Assembly: GCA_030642405.1 (NCBI GenBank)
Contig: DAOWNV010000162.1
Span: forward strand, 1-6,551
DNA: 6,551 bases
Origin: Desulfosarcina sp.
Lineage (GTDB): Bacteria > Desulfobacterota > Desulfobacteria > Desulfobacterales > Desulfosarcinaceae
Direction of reading: 5' to 3'
Position numbers and translations under genes: made by a program. Positions 1-6,208 of this stretch are shown in pieces (the stretch's first letter is position 1; every line of letters begins with the position of its first letter). The notes under the pieces are model-generated. The model did no database searches. It saw nothing but the letters and a program-made list of their open reading frames with translations, and had not been told where the DNA came from.

Positions 1-1062
1 GACAAACTCGGCGCCTACCCGATAGTGGTCAAAGCACAAATCCACGCCGGTGGACGCGGTCTGGGCGGCGGTGTCAAGGTTGCCAAAACAACAGATGAAT
101 TCAACGAATACGCCAACAGCATCCTGGGGATGAACCTGGTCACCAAGCAGACCGGTCCTGGAGGCAAACTGGTTAAAAGGCTGCTGATCGAACAGGGTCT
201 CAACATCGCCAAGGAACTCTACCTCAGCATCCTGCCGGACCGTGCCACAGCAAAAATGATCATCATGGCTTCCGAAGCCGGCGGTATGGACATTGAAGAT
301 GTAGCTGAAAAAACTCCGAACAAAATCATCAAAGTTTACGTGGACCCCAATTTGGGAATCCAGGGCTACCATTTGAGGGCAGTGACATTCGGGCTCAACA
401 TGACCAAAGAGACCATGAAGCCTTTTACCGTTCTTCTGAAAAACCTGTACAACCTGGCCGTCAAGTACGACTGCTCTCTTCTGGAAATCAACCCTTTGAT
501 CATCACTGTGGAAAACGATGTGATTGCCATAGACGGGAAAATGGACTTCGATGACAACGCCCTGTACCGCCATCCGGATGTTCAGGAATACCGAGATCTG
601 GACGAAGAGGACCCAACGGAAGTGGAAGCCGACAGCCACGGCCTGAACTACATTCACCTGGGTGAAGGCGGTAACGTCGGAAATATGGTCAATGGAGCCG
701 GCTTGGCCATGGCCACAATGGACTGCATCAAGTACGCCGGCGGCAACCCGGTCAACTTCCTCGACGTCGGTGGCGGTGCCAGTGCCGATCAGATTGAAAA
801 CGGCTTCCGCATCCTGCAGAGCGACGAGAATGTAAAAGCGATCCTCATAAACATCTTCGGCGGGATTCTGCGCTGTGACCGGCTGGCCAACGGCGTTGTT
901 CAGGCCGCTGAAAAAGTGGGCCTGCAGGTTCCGGTAATCATCCGCATGGAAGGAACTAACCTGGAAGAAGGTCAAAAAATCCTGGCTGATTCCGGTCTGG
1001 ATCTGATCAATGCCAAAGACCTCAAGGACGCTGCCGAAAAACTGAAGGAAGTGATCCAGTAA
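1..1062 (+). CDS. sucC: Succinyl-CoA synthetase (ADP-forming) beta subunit, 5'-truncated by window edge
   Basis: This is the beta subunit of succinyl-CoA ligase, the TCA-cycle enzyme that interconverts succinyl-CoA and succinate with formation of ATP or GTP in the cytoplasm. The frame is open from base 1, and 353 codons are present before TAA. Alignment from memory to E. coli SucC (388 aa) gives a constant offset of about 35 residues, so only the N-terminal start is missing. The ATP-grasp nucleotide loop HAGGRG lies at residues 15-20. The magnesium ligands are Asn164 (in EINPL) and Asp178 (in DGK), matching E. coli Asn199 and Asp213. The succinate/phosphate loop NIFGGILRCD sits near the C-terminal third. 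GRG is followed by Leu where Lys is usual. The internal GTG at 25 is a valine codon, not a start. sucD follows after 28 bp, so the two are almost certainly cotranscribed. ATP versus GTP preference cannot be read from this part. Confidence 0.97.
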   Translation, partial: DKLGAYPIVVKAQIHAGGRGLGGGVKVAKTTDEFNEYANSILGMNLVTKQTGPGGKLVKRLLIEQGLNIAKELYLSILPDRATAKMIIMASEAGGMDIEDVAEKTPNKIIKVYVDPNLGIQGYHLRAVTFGLNMTKETMKPFTVLLKNLYNLAVKYDCSLLEINPLIITVENDVIAIDGKMDFDDNALYRHPDVQEYRDLDEEDPTEVEADSHGLNYIHLGEGGNVGNMVNGAGLAMATMDCIKYAGGNPVNFLDVGGGASADQIENGFRILQSDENVKAILINIFGGILRCDRLANGVVQAAEKVGLQVPVIIRMEGTNLEEGQKILADSGLDLINAKDLKDAAEKLKEVIQ

Positions 1063-1090
1063 CCACACCTAAACAAGCGAGGATTCAATC

Positions 1091-1960
1091 GTGAGTATTT
1101 TAGTCAATAAAGAAACCAAATTGTTGGTGCAAGGTATTACTGGAAAAGAGGGCCAATTTCATACCCGCGCATGTGTTGAATACGGCACTCAGGTGGTTGC
1201 CGGTGTAACCCCCGGCAAGGCCGGCCAAAAGATGGACGATATTCCCGTTTTCAATACCGTTGCCGATGCAGTCAAGACCACCGGTGCCGACGCCAGCATG
1301 ATTTTCGTACCCCCTCCCTTTGCCGCCGACGCCATTATGGAAGCGGCCGATGCGGAAGTTCCCCTGATCGTATGCATCACCGAAGGTATTCCGGTCATGG
1401 ACATGATGAAGGTAAAGAACTATCTTAAAGACAAACCGGTACGCCTCATCGGCCCAAACTGCCCCGGCATCATCACTCCTGGCGAGTGCAAGATCGGCAT
1501 CATGCCCGCCGTAATTCACCAACCCGGAAAAATCGGTGTTGTCTCCCGCTCGGGAACCCTGACATATGAGGCCGTCCACGCCCTGACCACCACCGGCCTG
1601 GGCCAGACCACCTGCATCGGCATCGGTGGAGACCCAGTCAACGGCACCAACTTCATCGACTGTCTGGAGCGCTTCCAGGCCGATGACGCCACCAGGGGTA
1701 TCGTCATGATCGGCGAAATCGGCGGCGACGCGGAAGAAAACGCGGCCGATTTTATCAAAGCAAACGTCACCAAACCTGTTGTGGGCTTCATCGCAGGCCT
1801 GACCGCACCTCCGGGGCGCCGCATGGGCCATGCCGGCGCCATCATTAGCGGCAACAGCGGCACAGGCCAAGGCAAGGTGGCAGCCATGAAAGCCAATGGA
1901 ATCAATGTTTGTGAGAATTTGGCCTATTTGAGCGATGTTTGTGCGGAAACCTTTAAATAA
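1091..1960 (+). CDS. sucD: Succinyl-CoA synthetase alpha subunit
   Basis: This is the alpha subunit of succinyl-CoA ligase. It binds CoA and carries the histidine that is phosphorylated during catalysis, and it works with SucC encoded just upstream. The protein is 289 aa, the same length as E. coli SucD. The N-terminal Rossmann CoA-binding part has GITGKEGQFH at residues 15-24. The conserved segment GPNCPGIITPGE follows in mid-protein. Glu209 (in GEIGGD) and the phosphohistidine His247 (in GHAGAI) match E. coli Glu208 and His246 when the initiator Met is counted. The start is GTG, preceded by GAGGA at 1079-1083 with 7 nt spacing. The next in-frame ATG would remove the CoA-binding motif, so GTG is the right start. 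A hairpin terminator follows the gene. A long open frame on the opposite strand is a codon-phase artefact. Confidence 0.98.
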   Translation: MSILVNKETKLLVQGITGKEGQFHTRACVEYGTQVVAGVTPGKAGQKMDDIPVFNTVADAVKTTGADASMIFVPPPFAADAIMEAADAEVPLIVCITEGIPVMDMMKVKNYLKDKPVRLIGPNCPGIITPGECKIGIMPAVIHQPGKIGVVSRSGTLTYEAVHALTTTGLGQTTCIGIGGDPVNGTNFIDCLERFQADDATRGIVMIGEIGGDAEENAADFIKANVTKPVVGFIAGLTAPPGRRMGHAGAIISGNSGTGQGKVAAMKANGINVCENLAYLSDVCAETFK

Positions 1961-1989
1961 CTATATATAGACAGATCCGGTTTACCGGC

Positions 1990-2023
1990 AATGGCGGGGT
2001 TGCTACCCCGCCATTTATTGTTT
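1990..2023 (+). terminator. Rho-independent terminator after sucCD
   Basis: A perfect 11-bp GC-rich stem (1990-2000 paired with 2005-2015, core GGCGGGG/CCCCGCC) with a 4-nt loop TGCT is followed by the T-rich run TTATTGTTT. It lies 29 bp after the sucD stop and 20 bp before hypA. The T-tract is interrupted, so some read-through into hypAB is possible. I see no good promoter between this hairpin and hypA, which makes partial read-through a reasonable route for hypAB expression. Confidence 0.85.
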
Positions 2024-2043
2024 AATAGTTTAAAGGACAAACC

Positions 2044-2403
2044 ATGCACGAAATGGGCATCGCCATGGAAATCATGGAGATCGTAAAGGCCTCGATTCCT
2101 GCAGAGATGAAAGACGCGAGGGTCGAAAAGGTCAACCTGAAGGTTGGCAAACTGTCGGCCATTGTGGTTGACAGCCTGCGATTCTGTTTTAATCTGGTGG
2201 TTAAGGATTCGCCCCTGGAGGGGGTGGAGCTGGCCGTTGAGGAAGTTCCGGTCGTAGCCCGGTGCAAGGATTGCCGGCATCAATGGACAATTGACCAGCC
2301 GGTATTCACATGTGAGAAATGCCAAAGCGGGACCATTGACATCCTTTCCGGCAGAGAACTTGACATTTCATCCATTGAAATAGAAGATGAGAATGAGGAT
2401 TAG
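2044..2403 (+). CDS. hypA: Hydrogenase maturation nickel metallochaperone HypA
   Basis: HypA is a small cytoplasmic metallochaperone that delivers nickel, together with HypB, to the large subunit of [NiFe]-hydrogenase; in some bacteria the pair also supplies other nickel enzymes. The 119-aa product has the usual family length. It begins MHEMGIA, and His2 with the free N-terminus forms the nickel site. The structural zinc site is a pair of CxxC motifs at Cys74/Cys77 and Cys90/Cys93. The C-terminus is acidic (EIEDENED). The start is supported by AAAGGA at 2032-2037, 6 nt before ATG, and by the strict need for His at position 2. hypB starts 2 bp after the stop, so the two are translationally close. 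hypC-F and hydrogenase structural genes are not in this window. Confidence 0.97.
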   Translation: MHEMGIAMEIMEIVKASIPAEMKDARVEKVNLKVGKLSAIVVDSLRFCFNLVVKDSPLEGVELAVEEVPVVARCKDCRHQWTIDQPVFTCEKCQSGTIDILSGRELDISSIEIEDENED

Positions 2404-2405
2404 TT

Positions 2406-3182
2406 ATGTGGTTTATTACCAACCAAACTCCAAAACGAAATCATAAAGGCCATCAACATCACGGCCCCCACGATCATCACACCAACGAAGTTAAAACCAA
2501 AAAATCGGGTACCCGTAAAATCAAAGTGGTCAAGCGGGTTCTGGATGCCAACGACATGATGGCAGACCGCATGCGCACAGTGTTCAACGATAAAAAAGTT
2601 TTCGTTCTCAACATGATGAGTTCTCCGGGTTCCGGTAAGACCACAACCCTGGAGAAAACCCTTGCCCGCATCATGCCCGACCTGAACTGTGCGGTAATCG
2701 TGGGTGACATATGCACCACTCAGGACGCTGACAGGTTGGCCAAATCCGGCGCACCGGTGATCCAAATCAACACCGACGCCTTCGGCGGAGACTGCCACCT
2801 GGCCGCCCACGTCGTGGAAAAAGCCGTAGCAAACCTGAACCTTGACACCATCGACCTGCTCATCGTGGAAAACATCGGCAACCTGGTCTGCCCGGCCGAA
2901 TTCGACATCGGCGAGGACAAGCGCGTGGTGGTGCTGTCCGTTACCGAAGGAGAGGACAAACCGGCCAAATACCCGCTCATGTTCCGCGAGTGCAACGCCA
3001 CCCTACTCAACAAAACAGACCTATTACCCTACCTGGACTTCGATATGGACCTGGTCCGAACCTCCATCGGCAAGATTCATCCGGGAATGCCTATTTTCGA
3101 GATTTCCGCCAAGACCGAGGATGGGTTTGATCAATGGATCGGGTGGTTGGTCGGTAACGTAAAAGAAAAGTTGGGAATGTAA
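2406..3182 (+). CDS. hypB: Hydrogenase nickel incorporation GTPase HypB, His-rich N-terminus
   Basis: HypB is a SIMIBI-class GTPase that drives nickel transfer with HypA during [NiFe]-hydrogenase maturation. The protein is 258 aa. The N-terminal tail carries seven histidines between residues 13 and 25 (His13, 16, 18, 19, 22, 24, 25), a likely nickel-storage segment. It lacks the CxxCGC motif found at the N-terminus of E. coli HypB. The P-loop SSPGSGKTT covers residues 72-80, and the guanine-specificity motif NKTD is at 202-205. The G-domain metal site is Cys130-His131 with Cys162, matching the Cys-His and Cys ligands known in the family. GAGGA at 2395-2399, inside the end of hypA, gives 6-nt spacing to the ATG. 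The role is firm. Which nickel enzyme it serves cannot be told here. Confidence 0.97.
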   Translation: MWFITNQTPKRNHKGHQHHGPHDHHTNEVKTKKSGTRKIKVVKRVLDANDMMADRMRTVFNDKKVFVLNMMSSPGSGKTTTLEKTLARIMPDLNCAVIVGDICTTQDADRLAKSGAPVIQINTDAFGGDCHLAAHVVEKAVANLNLDTIDLLIVENIGNLVCPAEFDIGEDKRVVVLSVTEGEDKPAKYPLMFRECNATLLNKTDLLPYLDFDMDLVRTSIGKIHPGMPIFEISAKTEDGFDQWIGWLVGNVKEKLGM

Positions 3183-3320
3183 GGATTGGGGATGAAATAA
3201 ATTACCCGTAATTGTGCCGGGCTTGGGTTCGTCTTCAAGGCGCATCAACTGTTGCATACTCTTTATCCCGGATACAACACAGCAGAAATCCGAAATAGAG
3301 CTATAGGTTGGCTTTGTTCC

Positions 3321-4013
3321 TCAACCCAACCTGCATAAAAACGCAAGAACCCGCCCCATCATCTCATTTATCGTTTCAAAGGCATCCGAACCGGCGGAGA
3401 GGATCTCCTCTTTCGTCTGCACGTATCGATCCACAGAACACTCGTCCCCGCAATGGGAGACAATCTCCTCGGCCGAGTCAGGTGTCGTCTCCAGATGAAA
3501 CTGCAGTCCGATCACCGATGAGCCGATCTGAAATGCCTGGTTTTTACATCCCTCGCTTTTGGCTAACCGGACCGCTTTTTCCGGCAGATCAAAGGTTTCA
3601 CCATGCCAGTGAAAGACATCCAGAGACGGCGGAAATTGAAAGTGGGATGGATCGTTTAAGGAAATTCCTTGCACAGGAAACCATCCGATCTCTTTTTGTG
3701 GGTTAGGATAGATCTTCGCACCGAGTGAGGCCGCAATCAACTGGCCTCCAAGGCAGATTCCCAGAACCATTTTACCTGTTTCGACTGCCTGCCGGATGAA
3801 TTTCTTCTCCGGAACGAGCCAAAGATATTCATCCTCGTCGTTAACACTCATTGGTCCACCCATCACCACGAGAAATTCGAATGCATCCGTCTTGGGCAGC
3901 ATGGCGGATTCATACATCCTGGTATGAGTAATAGAAAAACCGGCATTCTTCAGCCAGGGTTCGATGCTGCCAAAACCCTCAAAGGGTACATGCTGAATCA
4001 TGTGTGCACGCAT
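3321..4013 (-). CDS. Class I glutamine amidotransferase-like protein (GMP synthase-type GATase domain)
   Basis: This is a 230-aa stand-alone class I (triad) glutamine amidotransferase domain of the COG0518 type, which releases ammonia from glutamine. The triad is visible: nucleophile Cys87 in GICLGGQL, then His173 and Glu175 in LQFHLETT. The oxyanion-region MGGP is at residues 51-54, and the segment HWHGETFDLP at 135-144 is typical of this subfamily. There is no fused synthetase domain, and GGQ replaces the more common GHQ after the nucleophile. The start is set by AAAGGA (4020-4025, minus strand) 6 nt before ATG. The gene follows nifS by 35 bp on the same strand without an intervening terminator, so it is probably the last gene of nifU-nifS. 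Substrate and acceptor are unknown; similar proteins are often annotated 'GMP synthase' wrongly. Gamma-glutamyl hydrolysis of another compound is an alternative. Confidence 0.9.
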   Translation of the reverse strand: MRAHMIQHVPFEGFGSIEPWLKNAGFSITHTRMYESAMLPKTDAFEFLVVMGGPMSVNDEDEYLWLVPEKKFIRQAVETGKMVLGICLGGQLIAASLGAKIYPNPQKEIGWFPVQGISLNDPSHFQFPPSLDVFHWHGETFDLPEKAVRLAKSEGCKNQAFQIGSSVIGLQFHLETTPDSAEEIVSHCGDECSVDRYVQTKEEILSAGSDAFETINEMMGRVLAFLCRLG

Positions 4014-4048
4014 TCTTCGTCCTTTCAGAATACCCGGTTTTCAAATTT

Positions 4049-5218
4049 TTAGGAGATCTGACCTTCTTTCCAAAATGGAGACATCCGGCGAAGCCGCTCA
4101 ATGATGGGAGGCATCTTCTCAATGACGAAGTCAACCTCTTCTTCCGTGTTGTAAATGCTCAGGCTGTACCGGATGGTCCCATGGGCGGCGGTAAAGGGCA
4201 CCCCCATAGCCCGTAGTACATGGGACGGTTCGAGGGAACCCGATGTACAGGCAGAACCCGACGAGGCGCAAATGCCGTGCTGGTCCATGAGCAGCAAAAT
4301 GGCCTCCCCTTCCACATATTCGAAAGCGATGCTGGTCGTATTGGGCAGCCTGTTTTCAGGGTCGCCGTTGACCATACTTGCTGGAATCCGTTTGAGAAGC
4401 TCTTTCTCCAGTTTATCGCGCAGCGCCCGCACACGAGTATTTTCGTCTTCCATACTGTCTACAACCAACCGGGCGGCACGCCCCATGCCGATAATCGAGG
4501 CGGTATTCTCAGTACCGGCGCGCCGGCCGCCTTCCTGGTGTCCGCCCATGAGGAAGGGAGCGAACTTTGTCCCCTTACGGACATAAAGGACACCGATACC
4601 CTTAGGAGCGTGAAGCTTGTGTCCGGAAAGAGAGAACATATCGATGGCTGAATCGGCCAGGTTCATGGGAATCTTTCCCACAACCTGTACCGCATCGGTA
4701 TGAAAAACGATGCCCCATTCACGCACTTTGCGGGCGATCTTTTCAACCGGGAAGATGGTGCCGGTTTCGTTATTGGCCCACATTACGCTGACCAGTGCCG
4801 TATCATCGGAGAGACTTTTATAGAGAAAATCCTCATCCAATCGACCGTCCCTGTCCACCGGCACAAAGGTCACCCGGTAGCCGTTATTGGCCAGGTATTC
4901 ACCCAGGTTTTTCACTGCCGGATGCTCCACCCGGGTCGTAATAATATGCTTCTTTTCCGGATTGGACCTAAGTGCGGCATGGATGGCCGTACTGTCACTC
5001 TCGGTTCCGCAACTGGTAAAAAGGATCTCTTCGGGCAATGCACCGAGCAGACCGGCGACATTCTCTCTTGCTTTTTTCAGCGTGGATCCTACATTCCCTC
5101 CAAAGGTGTGCATGCTTGAAGGGTTACCGTAAAGATCGGAAAAATAGGGCAGCATCTCTTCCAGGACTTCCGGTGCGACACGGGTGGTTGCATTATTGTC
5201 CATGTAAATGGGATTCAT
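4049..5218 (-). CDS. nifS: Cysteine desulfurase NifS
   Basis: NifS is a PLP-dependent cysteine desulfurase: it converts L-cysteine to alanine and holds the sulfur as a persulfide for Fe-S cluster assembly on NifU. The 389-aa sequence closely follows A. vinelandii NifS as recalled. It starts IYMDNNATTRV, has His99 in EHPAV stacking on PLP, Asp175 in HTDAVQ, the PLP-Schiff-base Lys201 in SGHK, and the persulfide Cys324 in SSGSACTSGSLEPSHV. The catalytic loop without an insertion, together with these motifs, places it in the NifS/IscS group (class I) rather than SufS. The start ATG is 3 bp after the nifU stop, and its ribosome site GGAGGAGG lies inside the last nifU codons, so the two are translationally coupled. 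No nif structural genes are seen, so a housekeeping role is likely. Confidence 0.97.
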   Translation of the reverse strand: MNPIYMDNNATTRVAPEVLEEMLPYFSDLYGNPSSMHTFGGNVGSTLKKARENVAGLLGALPEEILFTSCGTESDSTAIHAALRSNPEKKHIITTRVEHPAVKNLGEYLANNGYRVTFVPVDRDGRLDEDFLYKSLSDDTALVSVMWANNETGTIFPVEKIARKVREWGIVFHTDAVQVVGKIPMNLADSAIDMFSLSGHKLHAPKGIGVLYVRKGTKFAPFLMGGHQEGGRRAGTENTASIIGMGRAARLVVDSMEDENTRVRALRDKLEKELLKRIPASMVNGDPENRLPNTTSIAFEYVEGEAILLLMDQHGICASSGSACTSGSLEPSHVLRAMGVPFTAAHGTIRYSLSIYNTEEEVDFVIEKMPPIIERLRRMSPFWKEGQIS

Positions 5219-5221
5219 CCG

Positions 5222-6046
5222 CTATACCTCCTCCACGACAAGATCCTGGGAAACCAATTCCTTAAGCCTCGTCTCCACGTAATGTTTCAATGTAACTTGG
5301 GATTTGCTGCATGAAGCGCAGGTTCCCCGCAGCTTGACCATGACACGGTTTCCGTCCACATCCACAAGCTCGATATCCCCTCCGTCCTGGTTCAGGGCAG
5401 GCTTTATTTCCCGATCCAAGGTAGCATCAATCATTTTAATTTTCTGAATATTGGTGAGCGCTTCCGGTCTTTTTGCAGCCTTTGGAGTATTCCCCAGAAC
5501 CGAGTCGATAATGAACTGGATCCGATCATGGCAGTTTTCGCAACCACCTCCCGCCTTAACATAATCCGTAACCTCTTCGATACTGGTCAGACCATTTTCC
5601 GTCACGGCCCGTTCAATCTGAACATCGGTCACACCAAAACATTCGCAAACGATCTCGCCCTCAATCTTTGTCTCGGCTTCTCCGCGGTAGAAAGAGATGG
5701 CTTTTTCCATGGCATCGCGCCCCATCACGGAGCAGTGCATCTTTTCCTTGGGCAGGCCGCCCAAAAAATCAGCGATGTCTTCATTGGTTACATCTGAAGC
5801 CTCATCCAGGGTCAATCCCTTGACCATTTCCGTCAAAGCGGAAGACGATGCTATGGCACTGGCACAGCCAAAGGTCTGGAACCTGGCATCGGCAATGCGC
5901 TGGTCATCGCCCAGTTTGAAGGTCAATTTAAGCGCATCCCCACACGCCAGGGAGCCTACCTCCCCAATTCCGTCATAATCGTCTATAAACCCTACGTTCC
6001 GTGGATTTAGAAAATGATCTTTTACCTGATCCGTATATTCCCACAT
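5222..6046 (-). CDS. nifU: Fe-S cluster assembly scaffold NifU, full three-domain form
   Basis: NifU is the scaffold on which iron and NifS-derived sulfur are assembled into [2Fe-2S] and [4Fe-4S] clusters for transfer to target proteins. The 274-aa product has all three domains. The N-terminal IscU-like domain has Cys35, Asp37, Cys61 and Cys105 as cluster ligands. The central permanent [2Fe-2S] domain has Cys134, Cys136, Cys169 and Cys172. The C-terminal Nfu domain has the CASC pair Cys243/Cys246. I place the start at the ATG at 6044-6046 (protein begins MWEYTDQVKDHF, as in the family), preceded by GGAGG with 5-nt spacing. An in-frame ATG at 6071-6073 would add nine residues, but it has no ribosome site and lies at about the predicted transcription start. 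nifS follows after 3 bp. The three-domain form without nearby nitrogenase genes suggests the main Fe-S system of an anaerobe. Confidence 0.96.
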   Translation of the reverse strand: MWEYTDQVKDHFLNPRNVGFIDDYDGIGEVGSLACGDALKLTFKLGDDQRIADARFQTFGCASAIASSSALTEMVKGLTLDEASDVTNEDIADFLGGLPKEKMHCSVMGRDAMEKAISFYRGEAETKIEGEIVCECFGVTDVQIERAVTENGLTSIEEVTDYVKAGGGCENCHDRIQFIIDSVLGNTPKAAKRPEALTNIQKIKMIDATLDREIKPALNQDGGDIELVDVDGNRVMVKLRGTCASCSKSQVTLKHYVETRLKELVSQDLVVEEV

Positions 6047-6051
6047 GGCAT

Positions 6052-6056
6052 CCTCC
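6052..6056 (-). promoter_or_regulatory. nifU ribosome binding site (decides the start)
   Basis: GGAGG on the minus strand ends 5 nt before the ATG at 6046. The longer frame beginning at 6073 has only A/T-rich sequence upstream and no purine-rich site, so this site picks the shorter NifU. Confidence 0.85.
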
Positions 6057-6079
6057 GTTTTGAATGAGGTCATTTATCA

Positions 6080-6112
6080 ATAATAGACAAAGCAAAGAAT
6101 ATTGTCTGTCAA
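6080..6112 (-). promoter_or_regulatory. Candidate nifU promoter
   Basis: A perfect -35 box TTGACA lies at 6112-6107 on the minus strand. The -10 is less clear: TCTATT at 6087-6082 with 19-nt spacing, or TATTAT at 6085-6080 with 21-nt spacing. Both spacings are longer than the 17-nt optimum, as often seen for activator-dependent or regulated promoters. Transcription would begin near 6073-6075, leaving about 27 nt before the chosen nifU start. An inverted repeat overlaps this element. Confidence 0.5.
6085..6107. promoter_or_regulatory. Candidate operator: inverted repeat AGACAA-N11-TTGTCT
   Basis: Two 6-bp perfect inverted arms, at 6085-6090 and 6102-6107, are separated by 11 bp. They sit between the -35 and -10 of the candidate nifU promoter, touching both. 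A dimeric regulator bound here would block RNA polymerase at nifUS. The sequence does not match the IscR or Fur consensus as I know them, so the regulator is unknown. Short inverted repeats in AT-rich DNA can occur by chance. Confidence 0.35.
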
Positions 6113-6156
6113 TTTAGTAAGCTATACGATAATCACGATATGGTGAAAAAAAAGTC

Positions 6157-6185
6157 GTGACCTGATCGTTTTCTATACGTATAGT
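6157..6185 (+). promoter_or_regulatory. Candidate sigma70-like promoter of the MEMO-family gene
   Basis: GTGACC (6157-6162; 4 of 6 matches to TTGACA) and TATAGT (6180-6185; 5 of 6 matches to TATAAT) are separated by exactly 17 bp. Transcription would start near 6192, just before the AAAGGAGG ribosome site at 6193-6200, giving a very short leader. The -10 is partly inside the palindrome at 6173-6184. Confidence 0.5.
6173..6184. promoter_or_regulatory. Perfect 12-bp palindrome CTATACGTATAG, candidate operator
   Basis: The sequence is its own reverse complement over all 12 bases and covers most of the candidate -10 of the MEMO-family gene. Its left half CTATACG occurs again at 6122-6128, 51 bp away (close to five helical turns). 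This arrangement suits a dimeric repressor with a secondary half-site. No known regulator is recognised. Confidence 0.4.
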
Positions 6186-6208
6186 GAATTGTAAAGGAGG
6201 CCGACGCT

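Noticed and set aside
1100..1870. 256-codon open frame on the minus strand inside sucD
   Set aside because: It is wholly antisense to a well-conserved gene. Its translation has no recognisable motif and is Gly/Asp/His-rich, as expected for the mirror of a GC-rich coding frame, so it is a shadow frame.
3183..3320. Possible small gene or RNA in the hypB/amidotransferase convergent gap
   Set aside because: There is no open frame with a ribosome site and no stable extended hairpin. Only a 4-bp CCCG/CGGG pairing near 3205-3221 is seen, which is too weak to interpret.
3305..3332. Inverted repeat AGGTTGG/CCAACCT with a 14-nt loop at the end of the amidotransferase gene
   Set aside because: The stem is only 7 bp with a long loop, overlaps the stop codon and has no T-tract on either strand, so I do not call it a terminator.
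4049..6046. nifUS as part of a nitrogen-fixation cluster
   Set aside because: No nifHDK, nifB, nifV or related genes flank the pair; the neighbours are an amidotransferase and a MEMO-family gene. A general Fe-S assembly role is more likely.
6047..6073. Nine-residue longer NifU starting at 6073
   Set aside because: There is no ribosome site before 6073, the predicted transcript starts at about that point, and family members begin at MW(E/D)YT, which has GGAGG 5 nt upstream.
6133..6200. Riboswitch or structured leader before the MEMO-family gene
   Set aside because: The predicted transcription start near 6192 leaves about 17 nt of leader, and no conserved riboswitch core is visible. The symmetric elements are better read as DNA operators.
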